Of a stretch of DNA of 63,117 nt, positions 6,951-15,385 are shown one piece after another. This stretch comes from SHZL01 sp031362985. Lineage in GTDB: Bacteria; Pseudomonadota; Gammaproteobacteria; Xanthomonadales; SZUA-36. Positions within the stretch are counted from its first letter, which is position 1. Each line of letters begins with the position of its first letter. A program made the position numbers and the translations under genes. The DNA lies in contig JANLTO010000101.1 of the NCBI GenBank assembly GCA_031362985.1, positions 1 to 63,117 of the forward strand, given 5' to 3'. The notes under the pieces are model-generated. The model ran no database searches, was not told the origin of the DNA, and saw only the letters and a program-made list of their open reading frames with translations.

Positions 6951-8717
6951 TCAAGGCAGCTGATGCATTTTTTCCAGCATGGCCTGGAAACGCGGATTGC
7001 TGCGCAAAGGTTCGTAAATAAATACCCAGTTCATGTGGATGGCCCACGGGTCACCTGCCTCGAAAGCCCGCTCCAGGCTGGCCAGGGCGAGGTCCTGTTC
7101 GCCCAGCAAGGCATACTGCATCGCCCTGCCAAAAACGCCTTCGAGTATGTCTTGTCGCTGCTCCAGTAAGGCCAGCGCGCGGGGCTTTAGTTCGGGGTTC
7201 TCTAGTGCGTCTATCCTTGCCAGGTCAGGCGCGGGGTCAGTGCCTTTCAACTCGGCATGGCGTTGTGCCATCTTTCGTGCCTTGGCATAGTCGCGCCGCA
7301 GCGTGTAAAGAATGTCCAGGTTCTGAAAGGTCCAAAGAAAATTTGGATCCAGTTCCAGGGTATATAGGTATTGTGCTTCCGCTTCATCCAGGCGGTTGGA
7401 ATACAGCAGGAAATAGCCTGGCACGTGACGTATCACAGCGGATAAAGGATCCGCTTCTGCTGCAGCATGCAATTGATCGAGCGCTTCTTCCAGCCGCCCT
7501 TCAGCCACCAGCACTTCGCCAAACCAGTGATGTGCCGTGGCGTACCGGGGTTGCAGGGCTATAGCCTTTGCAAAATCGCGATTGGCGCCGTCCCAGTCAT
7601 AGTCGAACGCCGCCTTGTAATAGCCGGACGTGGTCAGTGCGCGCGCGGAGTCGGGATTAATCGCCAGGGCCCGTTGCGTTGCTTCCCGCGCCAATGGAAT
7701 GGATTCCGCAACCGAGCCGACCCCGTACTCGGGGAACAGCGCATAGGTATCTCCCAGCGCGGCCCAGGCCTGGCTGAAGCCGGGGTCCAGTTCCACTGCC
7801 TCGCGCAAAGGCTCAACGGCTGCCAGCAAAGACCGCGGCGAGCGTTGATTCCACAAGTGGCGACCTTGCAGATACTTGTTGTAAGCAGCCACATTGTCGG
7901 TTGAATGAGTCTCCAGTTTTTCCTGGTCAGTGCCGCTCAGGGAAATCTGCAACGCGGCCACAATGGCGTGGGCAATTTCATCCTGCACGGCAAAAATATC
8001 ATCAAGTTTACGGGTATAGGTTTCCGACCACAGGTGGGTATCCGTTCTTACATCAACCAACTGGGCCGTCACCCGGATGCGGTCACCGTCCTTGCGAACG
8101 CTGCCCTCGAGCACGTGGTCCACGCCCAATTGCCGGCCAATTTCGGTTACCTGCAAGTGGCTACCCTTGAATGTGAACGAGGAGGTGCGCGATGGCACGC
8201 GCAGTCCGTCGATGCCGACGAGTACGTTCAGCAACTCCTCCGATATTCCATCAGAGAAATATTCGTTTTGTTCGTCGTCACTCATGTTGACGAAGGGAAT
8301 GACGGCAACGGATTTAGGCGCATCCGCGGCAGGCGCTGCCGATGTATTCACCGTTTCGTCTGTCGCAGTCTTGTTCGCAGTAAATCGCTCAACCAACAGG
8401 AAACCCACCGCAATCACCAGCACGCCAATAATCACAAAATCCAGCTTGCGGCCGGTTCGCGCTGCGATGGACTGGCTGCGCGGCACTTCGCTGTCACGCT
8501 TGAGGCCTTCCGGGGTGAGCTCAAAGGCCCAGGCGAACAGCAGGGCCGGTGGCAGGCCACAGGCCAGCACCAACAGGATGACGCGAAATATCCAGTGCGG
8601 CGCCCCGATGTTGTTCAGGATGACGTCGGACACCTGCAGGATCAGCCACGAGAAGACCAGGTAGGCGATCGCTACCCGGACGACATTGCGGCGCTTGAGT
8701 TCACTGAAAAAGGACAA
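6951..8717 (-). CDS. FlgO-like/TPR membrane protein
   Basis: The chosen TTG start at 8717 has AGGTGG 6 bases upstream and gives the family's usual N terminus MSFFSELKRRNVVRVA; starts 6 or 21 bases further up cannot be excluded. The ~588-residue protein has an amphipathic start, three membrane segments in the first ~110 residues, a proline/alanine linker, a FlgO-like domain beginning SVAVIPFVNMSDDEQNEYFS (~135-260), then TPR repeats to the end. This architecture is shared with the 'adenylate-cyclase-like TPR' proteins of several gammaproteobacterial lineages, usually lacking the cyclase domain as here. The role is unknown, perhaps an assembly or signalling scaffold. Confidence 0.8.
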   Translation of the reverse strand: MSFFSELKRRNVVRVAIAYLVFSWLILQVSDVILNNIGAPHWIFRVILLVLACGLPPALLFAWAFELTPEGLKRDSEVPRSQSIAARTGRKLDFVIIGVLVIAVGFLLVERFTANKTATDETVNTSAAPAADAPKSVAVIPFVNMSDDEQNEYFSDGISEELLNVLVGIDGLRVPSRTSSFTFKGSHLQVTEIGRQLGVDHVLEGSVRKDGDRIRVTAQLVDVRTDTHLWSETYTRKLDDIFAVQDEIAHAIVAALQISLSGTDQEKLETHSTDNVAAYNKYLQGRHLWNQRSPRSLLAAVEPLREAVELDPGFSQAWAALGDTYALFPEYGVGSVAESIPLAREATQRALAINPDSARALTTSGYYKAAFDYDWDGANRDFAKAIALQPRYATAHHWFGEVLVAEGRLEEALDQLHAAAEADPLSAVIRHVPGYFLLYSNRLDEAEAQYLYTLELDPNFLWTFQNLDILYTLRRDYAKARKMAQRHAELKGTDPAPDLARIDALENPELKPRALALLEQRQDILEGVFGRAMQYALLGEQDLALASLERAFEAGDPWAIHMNWVFIYEPLRSNPRFQAMLEKMHQLP

Positions 8718-8826
8718 AGACACCCACCTGTGGCTCAACCCGGTGTATAAGCGTAGCCTTTTGCCCCGTTAATACCAACCAGACCCGCTACATCCTTCCG
8801 GAGCGTACACCAAAGTCATGGTGTTT

Positions 8827-10029
8827 CTAGCGTGTTTGCTGCCCCGCCTGTGCCGCAAGGGTTTCGCACAGCGCCACATTGTCATTCGAAATTCTCCTGA
8901 TCGGTATTACGCCCTGCCTGTTGATGGAGGGAATGTCATAGGTCGCGGTGCCTGCATAACAGTCGCTGAACTCGAGGATGACGGTTCCGTCCGGATGCTG
9001 CGTTGGAGTGGGAGTTCCGGAATCGAATACCCCGCCTTGCGTTATCTCGACATCCAACGCCGACTGGTTATCCGCATAGGGCCCGAACGCGGTCACCCAG
9101 CGATGGCCGGGTTCCCCCAATTGAGCGGTAATGGCCTCATCCGGTCTCTCCACTTCATAGGTAAACCATGCCAGGAAGATTTGGCCGATGCCCGGGAAGA
9201 CAGTGACAAAAAAGCCTTGGCCCCCAGTATCGCTGTTGTACCAGGCATCGTTAAGGCCCGCGTTAATCTGAAAAACCTGACTGTTTGCGGCGCCAATGCG
9301 CGGAGCGGTGTATTGGTCTACACCTTCGATAATTGTGAGAATAAGGCCATCAGCAGACACGTGCATTATCAGGGGGGCGTTAGGGTCTGAAAGTCCCCAA
9401 CTACCGTTGGTATCAATGTAGGGTGCCGGAGATCTGCTTGAGGTAATGGCACCGCTGACCGGGTCCCAGGCATAGGTGCCATGCTCAATGCCATCGGGGC
9501 CATTGTCACTGCCGGGTGGCTGGTCCACGGCCATGAAATAAACACCGTTCGGGAGAAAGACAACAAGGAAGGAATTGTCGGCGACAGTGGCATCACCAAG
9601 GAACCAGGCGCCCACGATCGCACTGGAGCCGGTCACACGGTTCGCAACGGAAGGGTTCTCACCAGGAATCGTCGCCGTGGCGCTGCCCCCTACGACAGCA
9701 ATAGTCACACCGGAAACCCCATTCAGGCCCGACAGACCGGCGTCGCCATTGGTGTCCAGCAGCGTTGTTACACTGAATGCGCCGGTCGTTGGATTCCAGG
9801 TGTAGGTACCGCGCTCGAAGCCATCAACCGCATGCGGCGCATCGGCCGCCTTGGCATTCTGTATCTGGAAATAATAGCCATTGTCCAGAAATACAACGAC
9901 AGAGGCGCCTTCGGCCGTGGTGTCAACGCCTGAATTCGTCCATGCGCCGACGATGGATTCAGCCAGCACCGGCGAAGCTCCGAACAGGCCGAACAGGACA
10001 CAAAGGACGCAGGTCTTCCAGATATTCAT
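8827..10029 (-). CDS. Secreted protein with two repeated beta domains and a GQGFF C-terminal domain
   Basis: The start at 10029 has GGAG 9 bases upstream and opens a signal peptide (cut near SPVLAES). The ~400-residue product holds two copies of a ~110-residue domain: copy 1 SIVGAWTNSG...FLDNGYYF...GTYTWNPTTGAF, copy 2 AIVGAWFLGD...FLPNGVYF...GTYAWDPVSGAI. A different C-terminal domain follows (DAWYNSDTGGQGFFVTVFP...FLAWFTYE) of a kind recurring in secreted proteins of related bacteria, with two late cysteines that may bond. No function is known to me. Confidence 0.75.
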   Translation of the reverse strand: MNIWKTCVLCVLFGLFGASPVLAESIVGAWTNSGVDTTAEGASVVVFLDNGYYFQIQNAKAADAPHAVDGFERGTYTWNPTTGAFSVTTLLDTNGDAGLSGLNGVSGVTIAVVGGSATATIPGENPSVANRVTGSSAIVGAWFLGDATVADNSFLVVFLPNGVYFMAVDQPPGSDNGPDGIEHGTYAWDPVSGAITSSRSPAPYIDTNGSWGLSDPNAPLIMHVSADGLILTIIEGVDQYTAPRIGAANSQVFQINAGLNDAWYNSDTGGQGFFVTVFPGIGQIFLAWFTYEVERPDEAITAQLGEPGHRWVTAFGPYADNQSALDVEITQGGVFDSGTPTPTQHPDGTVILEFSDCYAGTATYDIPSINRQGVIPIRRISNDNVALCETLAAQAGQQTR

Positions 10030-10220
10030 TTTGGCGGACTCCAAAGGGCAGTGGTATCGGTATGTCACGCGTGGTCATGGATTCTTGTGGGAGATGACGG
10101 GCCCGCAAAGATGCGCTCCTTGCAAAATTTCTCAGCCGGAGGGAGCAGGGATGCTAGCAGGCGTGAAGTCTGGCGGTCAACGTATTTCGGACGTTTCGGT
10201 AACTATCTTGACAAAGGCTA

Positions 10221-10280
10221 TATGTTGTTGAGCCCACGGGTTGTTAAGAACACGGATTGTTAAGGCCTCGGGTTGTCAAG
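10221..10280 (+). repeat. Four 12-bp direct repeats at exact 16-bp spacing upstream of the asparagine synthetase gene
   Basis: Copies at 10237 (CGGGTTGTTAAG), 10253 (CGGATTGTTAAG) and 10269 (CGGGTTGTCAAG) differ by one base each. A weaker copy (TATGTTGTTGAG, 8 of 12) sits exactly 16 bp earlier at 10221. All point the same way, and the last contains the proposed -35 box of the following gene. This looks like a tandem protein-binding array. Confidence 0.65.
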
Positions 10281-10302
10281 GGTGCAGCGTGTACACTAAA
10301 GT
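10273..10302 (+). promoter_or_regulatory. Candidate sigma-70 promoter of the asparagine synthetase gene
   Basis: TTGTCA (10273-10278) and TAAAGT (10297-10302) are 18 bp apart, ending 27 bp before the ATG. The -35 hexamer lies inside the last of four direct repeats, so a protein bound to the array would touch polymerase. Confidence 0.45.
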
Positions 10303-10329
10303 CAATAGAAGAGCGACTGGGCCGGATTC

Positions 10330-12201
10330 ATGTGTGGATTTGCCGGGATCATTAACCTGGACGGATTGCAGGGCGATCCGGCGCAACGCCTGGTTCACCT
10401 GCGCGCCATGGGTCATCAGTTGGCCAGGCGCGGGCCGGATGACGAACAGTTTTATGACGATGGCTATTTGTCCCTGGTGTTCCGCCGGCTTTCCATCATC
10501 GACCTCGACAGCGGCCGCCAGCCCATCTGGAATGAAGACCACTCTGTGTTCGTGGCAGTCAACGGAGAAATTTACAACTACCAGGACATACGCAAGCGAC
10601 TGGAAGGGAGGCATGTCTTTTCCAACCGGTCGGATTCCGAGGTAATCGTCCACCTGTACGAAGAGCGTGGCGCTGCCCTGATGGAAGAGCTCAACGGCAT
10701 GTTCGCGTTTCTGGTTTGGGATACGCGCAACCGTCGCCTGTTGCTGGCCCGAGACCGCTTGGGAATCAAGCCCCTGTTCTATGCTGTAACCGACCATTGC
10801 CTTATTTTTGCGTCGGAACTCAAAGCATTACTGGCCCACCCGGCCTGTCCGCGGGAACTTGATTGGTCGAGTTTTAAACCGGGCTCCGATGGGATGCACT
10901 CGCTGTATAGCTACGTGCGGGGAGTACAGCATGTGCGCGGTGGCCAGTACCTGTTGCTGGAACAAGGAAAAACGGCCACCCCGCGCATTTACTGGTCAAT
11001 CAAGGACTACTTTCCAGCCGCGCAGGGAGAAACTACAGCCCAAAGCGCAGAGGATTATGTCGCGCAGTACGGCGAGTTGCTGCATGACAGCGTGCACAAA
11101 CAGTTGATGAGCGACGTGCCGGTAGGATTGTTTCTCAGCGGTGGCATTGATTCCACCTTGTTGGCAGCTCTTGCGGCCGATGCGCAACAGGAACTGCATT
11201 GCTTCACCGTAGTGGAAAACAGCACCATCGAGGCCGGCGACGTGGAACAGGCCCGCCGTGCGACAGCTGAGCTGGGTTTGCATTATTACCCGGTGCGCTT
11301 TGACGCCCAAACCGTGCTGGATGAACTCGACTACGACCTGGCGCAGTTCGAGTTTCTCATTTGGGCGGTTGAAACACCGCGTTTCAGCATTGAATGGATG
11401 CTCAAGCTGGAACTCCATCGCTATGCCAAGACCCGGATGCCGGACCTGAAGGTCATGCTGCTGGGCCAGGGTGCAGACGAGTTTGCCGGAGGTTACTCAC
11501 AGAGCCTGGGCAATGAAAACCAGACGTGGCCGGCCTACACCCGCGGGCTTGGTGACATCCACACACAGATGCAGCGCGCAGACATCGGCATTCCGGACTA
11601 TATGCACCCGGCCCTGGCCGCAGGCTACCCGCCGGACCTGGAGACAGGTGGCCTGGCGGAATACCATCGGCATATGCTGACCCGCGTGTCCTTGCTCCAG
11701 CGTCATAACCTGTGGCACGAGGACCGCACCAGCGCCTGCCAGGGCGTGGAAGCGAGGGTGCCTTTTCTCGATCACCGGCTGGTGGAATTGCTGGCCTCCG
11801 TGCCGTCCGCCTTGCATGAATCCCTGTTTTTCAACAAGCGCATCGTGCGGGCACAGTTAGCGCGTGCCTTGCCCTCCTACCCGCCGAACAAACTGAAAGT
11901 GAAGTTTTACTCCACTGTCAAAGGTGGATCGATAGAACGGATGCGTATTGGCATGATCCGGCGTACGTTCCCGGAATTCAGGAGTAAATATCTTGACCAG
12001 CCCGGGGCAATTTTCTCGGCGGACAAAATGCATGCCCACTACCTCCAGATCGTCAGCGGTACCGCGGTTTCCAACGAAGACCTGATGGCTTTTTTCGACT
12101 GCATGGCGATCACCGTATTTGATCATCTGTGCAAGACGTTCCCTACTGCAGGGGCGCCGCCCGGGATTGATCCGCCCTCGCCTTTGCTGACATGGAACTG
12201 A
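10330..12201 (+). CDS. asnB: Asparagine synthase (glutamine-hydrolysing) family protein
   Basis: A 623-residue class II amidotransferase. The N-terminal MCGFAGI provides the catalytic Cys2 after removal of Met; the glutaminase domain (~1-220) shows RRGPDD and NGEIYN; the synthetase domain has the ATP loop LFLSGGIDSTLLAAL (~272-286) and a conserved GQGADEFAGGY (~380-390). Reaction: aspartate + glutamine + ATP to asparagine + glutamate. Family members also amidate cell-envelope or secondary metabolites, and one gene alone does not settle which. The MFS transporter gene starts 10 bp downstream, so the two are likely cotranscribed, which leaves open export of an amidated product. Confidence 0.88.
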   Translation: MCGFAGIINLDGLQGDPAQRLVHLRAMGHQLARRGPDDEQFYDDGYLSLVFRRLSIIDLDSGRQPIWNEDHSVFVAVNGEIYNYQDIRKRLEGRHVFSNRSDSEVIVHLYEERGAALMEELNGMFAFLVWDTRNRRLLLARDRLGIKPLFYAVTDHCLIFASELKALLAHPACPRELDWSSFKPGSDGMHSLYSYVRGVQHVRGGQYLLLEQGKTATPRIYWSIKDYFPAAQGETTAQSAEDYVAQYGELLHDSVHKQLMSDVPVGLFLSGGIDSTLLAALAADAQQELHCFTVVENSTIEAGDVEQARRATAELGLHYYPVRFDAQTVLDELDYDLAQFEFLIWAVETPRFSIEWMLKLELHRYAKTRMPDLKVMLLGQGADEFAGGYSQSLGNENQTWPAYTRGLGDIHTQMQRADIGIPDYMHPALAAGYPPDLETGGLAEYHRHMLTRVSLLQRHNLWHEDRTSACQGVEARVPFLDHRLVELLASVPSALHESLFFNKRIVRAQLARALPSYPPNKLKVKFYSTVKGGSIERMRIGMIRRTFPEFRSKYLDQPGAIFSADKMHAHYLQIVSGTAVSNEDLMAFFDCMAITVFDHLCKTFPTAGAPPGIDPPSPLLTWN

Positions 12202-12211
12202 TCCAGCCGGC

Positions 12212-13408
12212 ATGAATAAGGCCACAGGCACCTTAGGCCGCATCCCCGTTAGCATCTGGGCCCTGGGCTTTGTGAGTCTGCTCATGGATATCTCGTCGGA
12301 GATGATTCATAGCCTGCTGCCGGTGTTCATGGTTACCGTGCTCGGCACCAGCGTTTGGGTCATCGGTTTGATCGAAGGCGGGGCCGAGGCGACCGCGCTG
12401 ATCGTGAAAGTTTTCTCCGGCGTATTGAGCGACCGCTGGGGCAAGCGCAAGCCACTGACCATCCTGGGCTATGGACTGGGTGCCATTTCCAAACCGCTGT
12501 TTGCGCTCGCGACCTCTGCCGGTTTCGTACTTACGGCACGCATACTGGATCGCATCGGCAAGGGTATTCGCGGGGCGCCACGTGATGCGCTGGTTGCGGA
12601 CCTCGCTCCAGTGGAATTGAGGGGCGCTGCCTTTGGACTGCGCCAGGCGCTTGATACCGTGGGTGCATTCCTCGGCCCGCTATTGGCCATTGGCCTGATG
12701 CTGCTTTGGGCCAATGATTTTCGTGCGGTATTCTGGGTGGCCATCATTCCGGCTTTTCTAGCCGTCGCTTTGCTGATGTTTGGCGTGCGTGAACCGGAGC
12801 GGGAAACTGGCACGGCCCGCACCAATCCCATCAGCAGACAGAACCTCAGGCGCCTCAGCGCCGCCTACTGGCGGGTGGTAGTAATTGGCGCCGTATTTAC
12901 GCTGGCGCGTTTCAGTGAAGCCTTCCTGGTGTTGCGCGCCTTGCAAGGTGGCATGGCTGTCGCCTATGCACCGCTGGTGCTGATCGCAATGAACGCGGTT
13001 TACGCCGCCGGCGCGTATCCGTTCGGCAAGTGGTCAGACCGCATGAGCCATTCCAGCCTGTTGGCCTGGGGTTTGGTGGTCTTGATCGCCGCAGACGTGC
13101 TTCTCGCCTGTAGCAACCAGTGGCCCTGGGTGTGGCTGGGAATCCTGCTGTGGGGTTTGCACATGGCCATGACCCAGGGGCTGCTGGCCGCGATGGTTGC
13201 CGCTACCGCTCCCGCTGACTTGCGGGGCACTGCATTTGGTTTCTTCAACCTGCTCAGTGGCATTGCGCTGCTATTTGCCAGTGGCCTTGCCGGCGTTTTA
13301 TGGGACCAGCTCGGCGCATCGTTCACTTTTGCTGCCGGGGCTGTATTTAGCCTGTTCGCGCTGTGCCTGATTCTGCTTAACTATGGAGCTCCGCGCATTC
13401 CCGCCTGA
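12212..13408 (+). CDS. MFS transporter
   Basis: A 398-residue protein with twelve predicted membrane helices. The first cytoplasmic loop has the MFS motif as SGVLSDRWGKRKPL (~69-82), and the helix 4-5 region shows RIGKGIRGAPRDAL (~113-126), a pattern seen in a subgroup of putative drug or metabolite exporters. It directly follows the asparagine synthetase gene (10 bp gap) and overlaps the convergent lipoprotein gene by 28 bp at its 3' end. The substrate is unknown. Confidence 0.85.
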   Translation: MNKATGTLGRIPVSIWALGFVSLLMDISSEMIHSLLPVFMVTVLGTSVWVIGLIEGGAEATALIVKVFSGVLSDRWGKRKPLTILGYGLGAISKPLFALATSAGFVLTARILDRIGKGIRGAPRDALVADLAPVELRGAAFGLRQALDTVGAFLGPLLAIGLMLLWANDFRAVFWVAIIPAFLAVALLMFGVREPERETGTARTNPISRQNLRRLSAAYWRVVVIGAVFTLARFSEAFLVLRALQGGMAVAYAPLVLIAMNAVYAAGAYPFGKWSDRMSHSSLLAWGLVVLIAADVLLACSNQWPWVWLGILLWGLHMAMTQGLLAAMVAATAPADLRGTAFGFFNLLSGIALLFASGLAGVLWDQLGASFTFAAGAVFSLFALCLILLNYGAPRIPA

Positions 13409-13812
13409 ACCAGCCAGACTACGTCTTCATTGCGGGATTGTGTCTTCACTTCAGTCCGTGCCATTTTCGAGTCCAGCAGGATCAGCAGGTTGCAGCCCCA
13501 GTCGGCCGCGATGGACTGGGCACGCACAATGCTGGCCGTACTCTTCATCTTTCTGGAAGAGCCCTTTTTCGGTATCCAGACGGGACTTGCCGTCATCAGG
13601 CGGTACGCGCCGACTTTTTCCTGCACGGCCTTGGCGATTTCGTCCTGGTTCTGGTTGTAAGCCGTCATGTCCAGCACCAGCACCGCGCTGCGTTCTATGC
13701 CGGGCCCACAAACGGGCTCAGGGCCTTTCAGGATATTCGATGAACAGGCGACCAGCGACCCCAGCGATATGAGCGCTAGTAAACCGACCAAAACCAGGCG
13801 TGGGTACATCAT
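13381..13812 (-). CDS. Small lipoprotein of unknown function
   Basis: The start at 13812 (ATGATG) is preceded by GAGGAGGG. The 143-residue product has a lipoprotein signal with lipobox LVAC followed by SSN, then a compact alpha/beta domain. A basic segment, KKGSSRKMKSTASIVR, precedes a predicted strand LLILLDSKMART, and Cys residues occur at mature positions ~15 and ~90. The 3' end overlaps the convergent MFS gene by 28 bp. It lies downstream of the photolyase gene on the same strand (75 bp gap). I do not recognise the family. Confidence 0.65.
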   Translation of the reverse strand: MMYPRLVLVGLLALISLGSLVACSSNILKGPEPVCGPGIERSAVLVLDMTAYNQNQDEIAKAVQEKVGAYRLMTASPVWIPKKGSSRKMKSTASIVRAQSIAADWGCNLLILLDSKMARTEVKTQSRNEDVVWLVQAGMRGAP

Positions 13813-13887
13813 GTTTCCCTCCTCAAAGTGAGTCAAATATACCTCATTGCTGCAGTGGCGGGCGACGAGGTTCCATTTGAAGCTCCT

Positions 13888-15342
13888 TCAGTTATGCTGC
13901 CGTAGTTTGTTTTCCGCCAGGGCGGCCAGCGCCCGTTCCCGCCCCGCCCGATGATCGATGACCGGCAGCGGATAGTTCTTGCCCAATGTTACCCCAGCCG
14001 CCGCCAGCATCTCCTGTGGAGCTAACCATGGCTGGTGAATGAACTGCGCAGGCATGCGTGCAAGTTGCGGCACAAAACGGCGCACGTAATCCCCGTGCGG
14101 GTCAAACTTCTCCCCCTGGGTGACCGGGTTGAAGATACGAAAATAGGGTGCAGCATCGGCACCACAGCCGGCCACCCACTGCCAGCCCATGGTGTTACTC
14201 GCAAGGTCAGCATCTACCAGAGTGTCCCAAAACCAGCGCGCACCCTCCTGCCAGGGCTGCAACTGGTGTTTGACCAGAAACGAGGCAACCACCATGCGCA
14301 CCCGATTGTGCATCCAGCCCGTTTTCCATAGTTGCCGCATGCCGGCATCCACCAGGGGATAGCCCGTCTGTCCCTGCTGCCAGGCCAGCAACTGCTCTTC
14401 ATCCAGCTGCCAGGGAAACGTGCGGAAGGCCGGTTTCATGGCCTGTTCAGGGGAGTCGGGGAAGTGCTGCAGCAGGTGGTAGGCAAATTCCCGCCACGCC
14501 ACTTCGCTGAGAAAAGTTTGCCCGCCGCCACCGTCCTGTTCACCGGCAGCGTGCACTGCGGCCCACACCTGGCGGGGACTTAGCTGGCCCCAGTGCAGGT
14601 ACGGCGAAAGCCGCGAAGTGCCTTCGACCCCCGGCACATTGCGCTGTTCGCGGTAATTGCCAACCGCATCATTCACAAACGTATGCAGGACATTTGCCGC
14701 ACCGGCCAGTGTAGGATCCCAGTGCCGTGGAAACTCTTTGTCCCAGGCAATTCGCGGCAGTAAGCCCAGGCTATCAATCGACTCACTGCGTGGCACTTTT
14801 GCTGGCGCAAGCAACGCGGATGTCCTGGTGTGCACCGGCGTCTCCAGCGGCAGGGTGCGCAGGTGTTTCCAGAACGGCGTAAACACCCGGAACGGTTTTC
14901 CAGACTGATTGCGCACCTGTTCCGGCTCGATCAACAGGCTGGCATTGAAGGCCTTTACCTCGAAGCCCTGGTCTTGCAGCACCCGCTGGACACGCGCATC
15001 ACGCTCAGCAGCCGCAGGTTCATGCAGTCGGCTGAACAGCACGCTTGCAACGCTCAGACCGGCCGACCCCAATTCACTGATGATTTCCTGCAAGGCAGCA
15101 AGGCTGGGCCCCTGGCGAATGACCAGCGGCAAACCCACGGCCCCCAACTCCATCTGCAAAGAGTGCAGCGCATGATGCAGCCACCAGGCCGATGCGCCGC
15201 CGGGTGGCCAATTGCCGGCTTCTGCGGGTGCGTGAATGTACACCGGGACCAGCGGCCGGCCGAGGCGCACTGCTTCCACCAGCATGGGATGATCCTGCAC
15301 ACGCAGGTCCTGCCGAAACCATGCCAGAGTGACCGCCTTCAT
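13888..15342 (-). CDS. phrB: Class I deoxyribodipyrimidine photolyase
   Basis: A 484-residue flavoprotein. The N-terminal Rossmann-like antenna domain begins VTLAWFRQDLRVQDHPML; the C-terminal FAD domain has SPYLHWGQLSPRQVW, WREFAYHLL, GYPLVDAGMRQLWKTGWMHN and the NTMGWQWVAGCGADAAPY block typical of CPD photolyases. It uses FADH- and blue light to split cyclobutane pyrimidine dimers in DNA. The gene starts 43 bp after the dbpA stop on the same strand, so the two may share a message. Length and motif order are normal. Confidence 0.93.
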   Translation of the reverse strand: MKAVTLAWFRQDLRVQDHPMLVEAVRLGRPLVPVYIHAPAEAGNWPPGGASAWWLHHALHSLQMELGAVGLPLVIRQGPSLAALQEIISELGSAGLSVASVLFSRLHEPAAAERDARVQRVLQDQGFEVKAFNASLLIEPEQVRNQSGKPFRVFTPFWKHLRTLPLETPVHTRTSALLAPAKVPRSESIDSLGLLPRIAWDKEFPRHWDPTLAGAANVLHTFVNDAVGNYREQRNVPGVEGTSRLSPYLHWGQLSPRQVWAAVHAAGEQDGGGGQTFLSEVAWREFAYHLLQHFPDSPEQAMKPAFRTFPWQLDEEQLLAWQQGQTGYPLVDAGMRQLWKTGWMHNRVRMVVASFLVKHQLQPWQEGARWFWDTLVDADLASNTMGWQWVAGCGADAAPYFRIFNPVTQGEKFDPHGDYVRRFVPQLARMPAQFIHQPWLAPQEMLAAAGVTLGKNYPLPVIDHRAGRERALAALAENKLRQHN

Positions 15343-15385
15343 TCAGGATTGAAAACCGATGAGCAAGCTGAGGTACGCAAATTGT

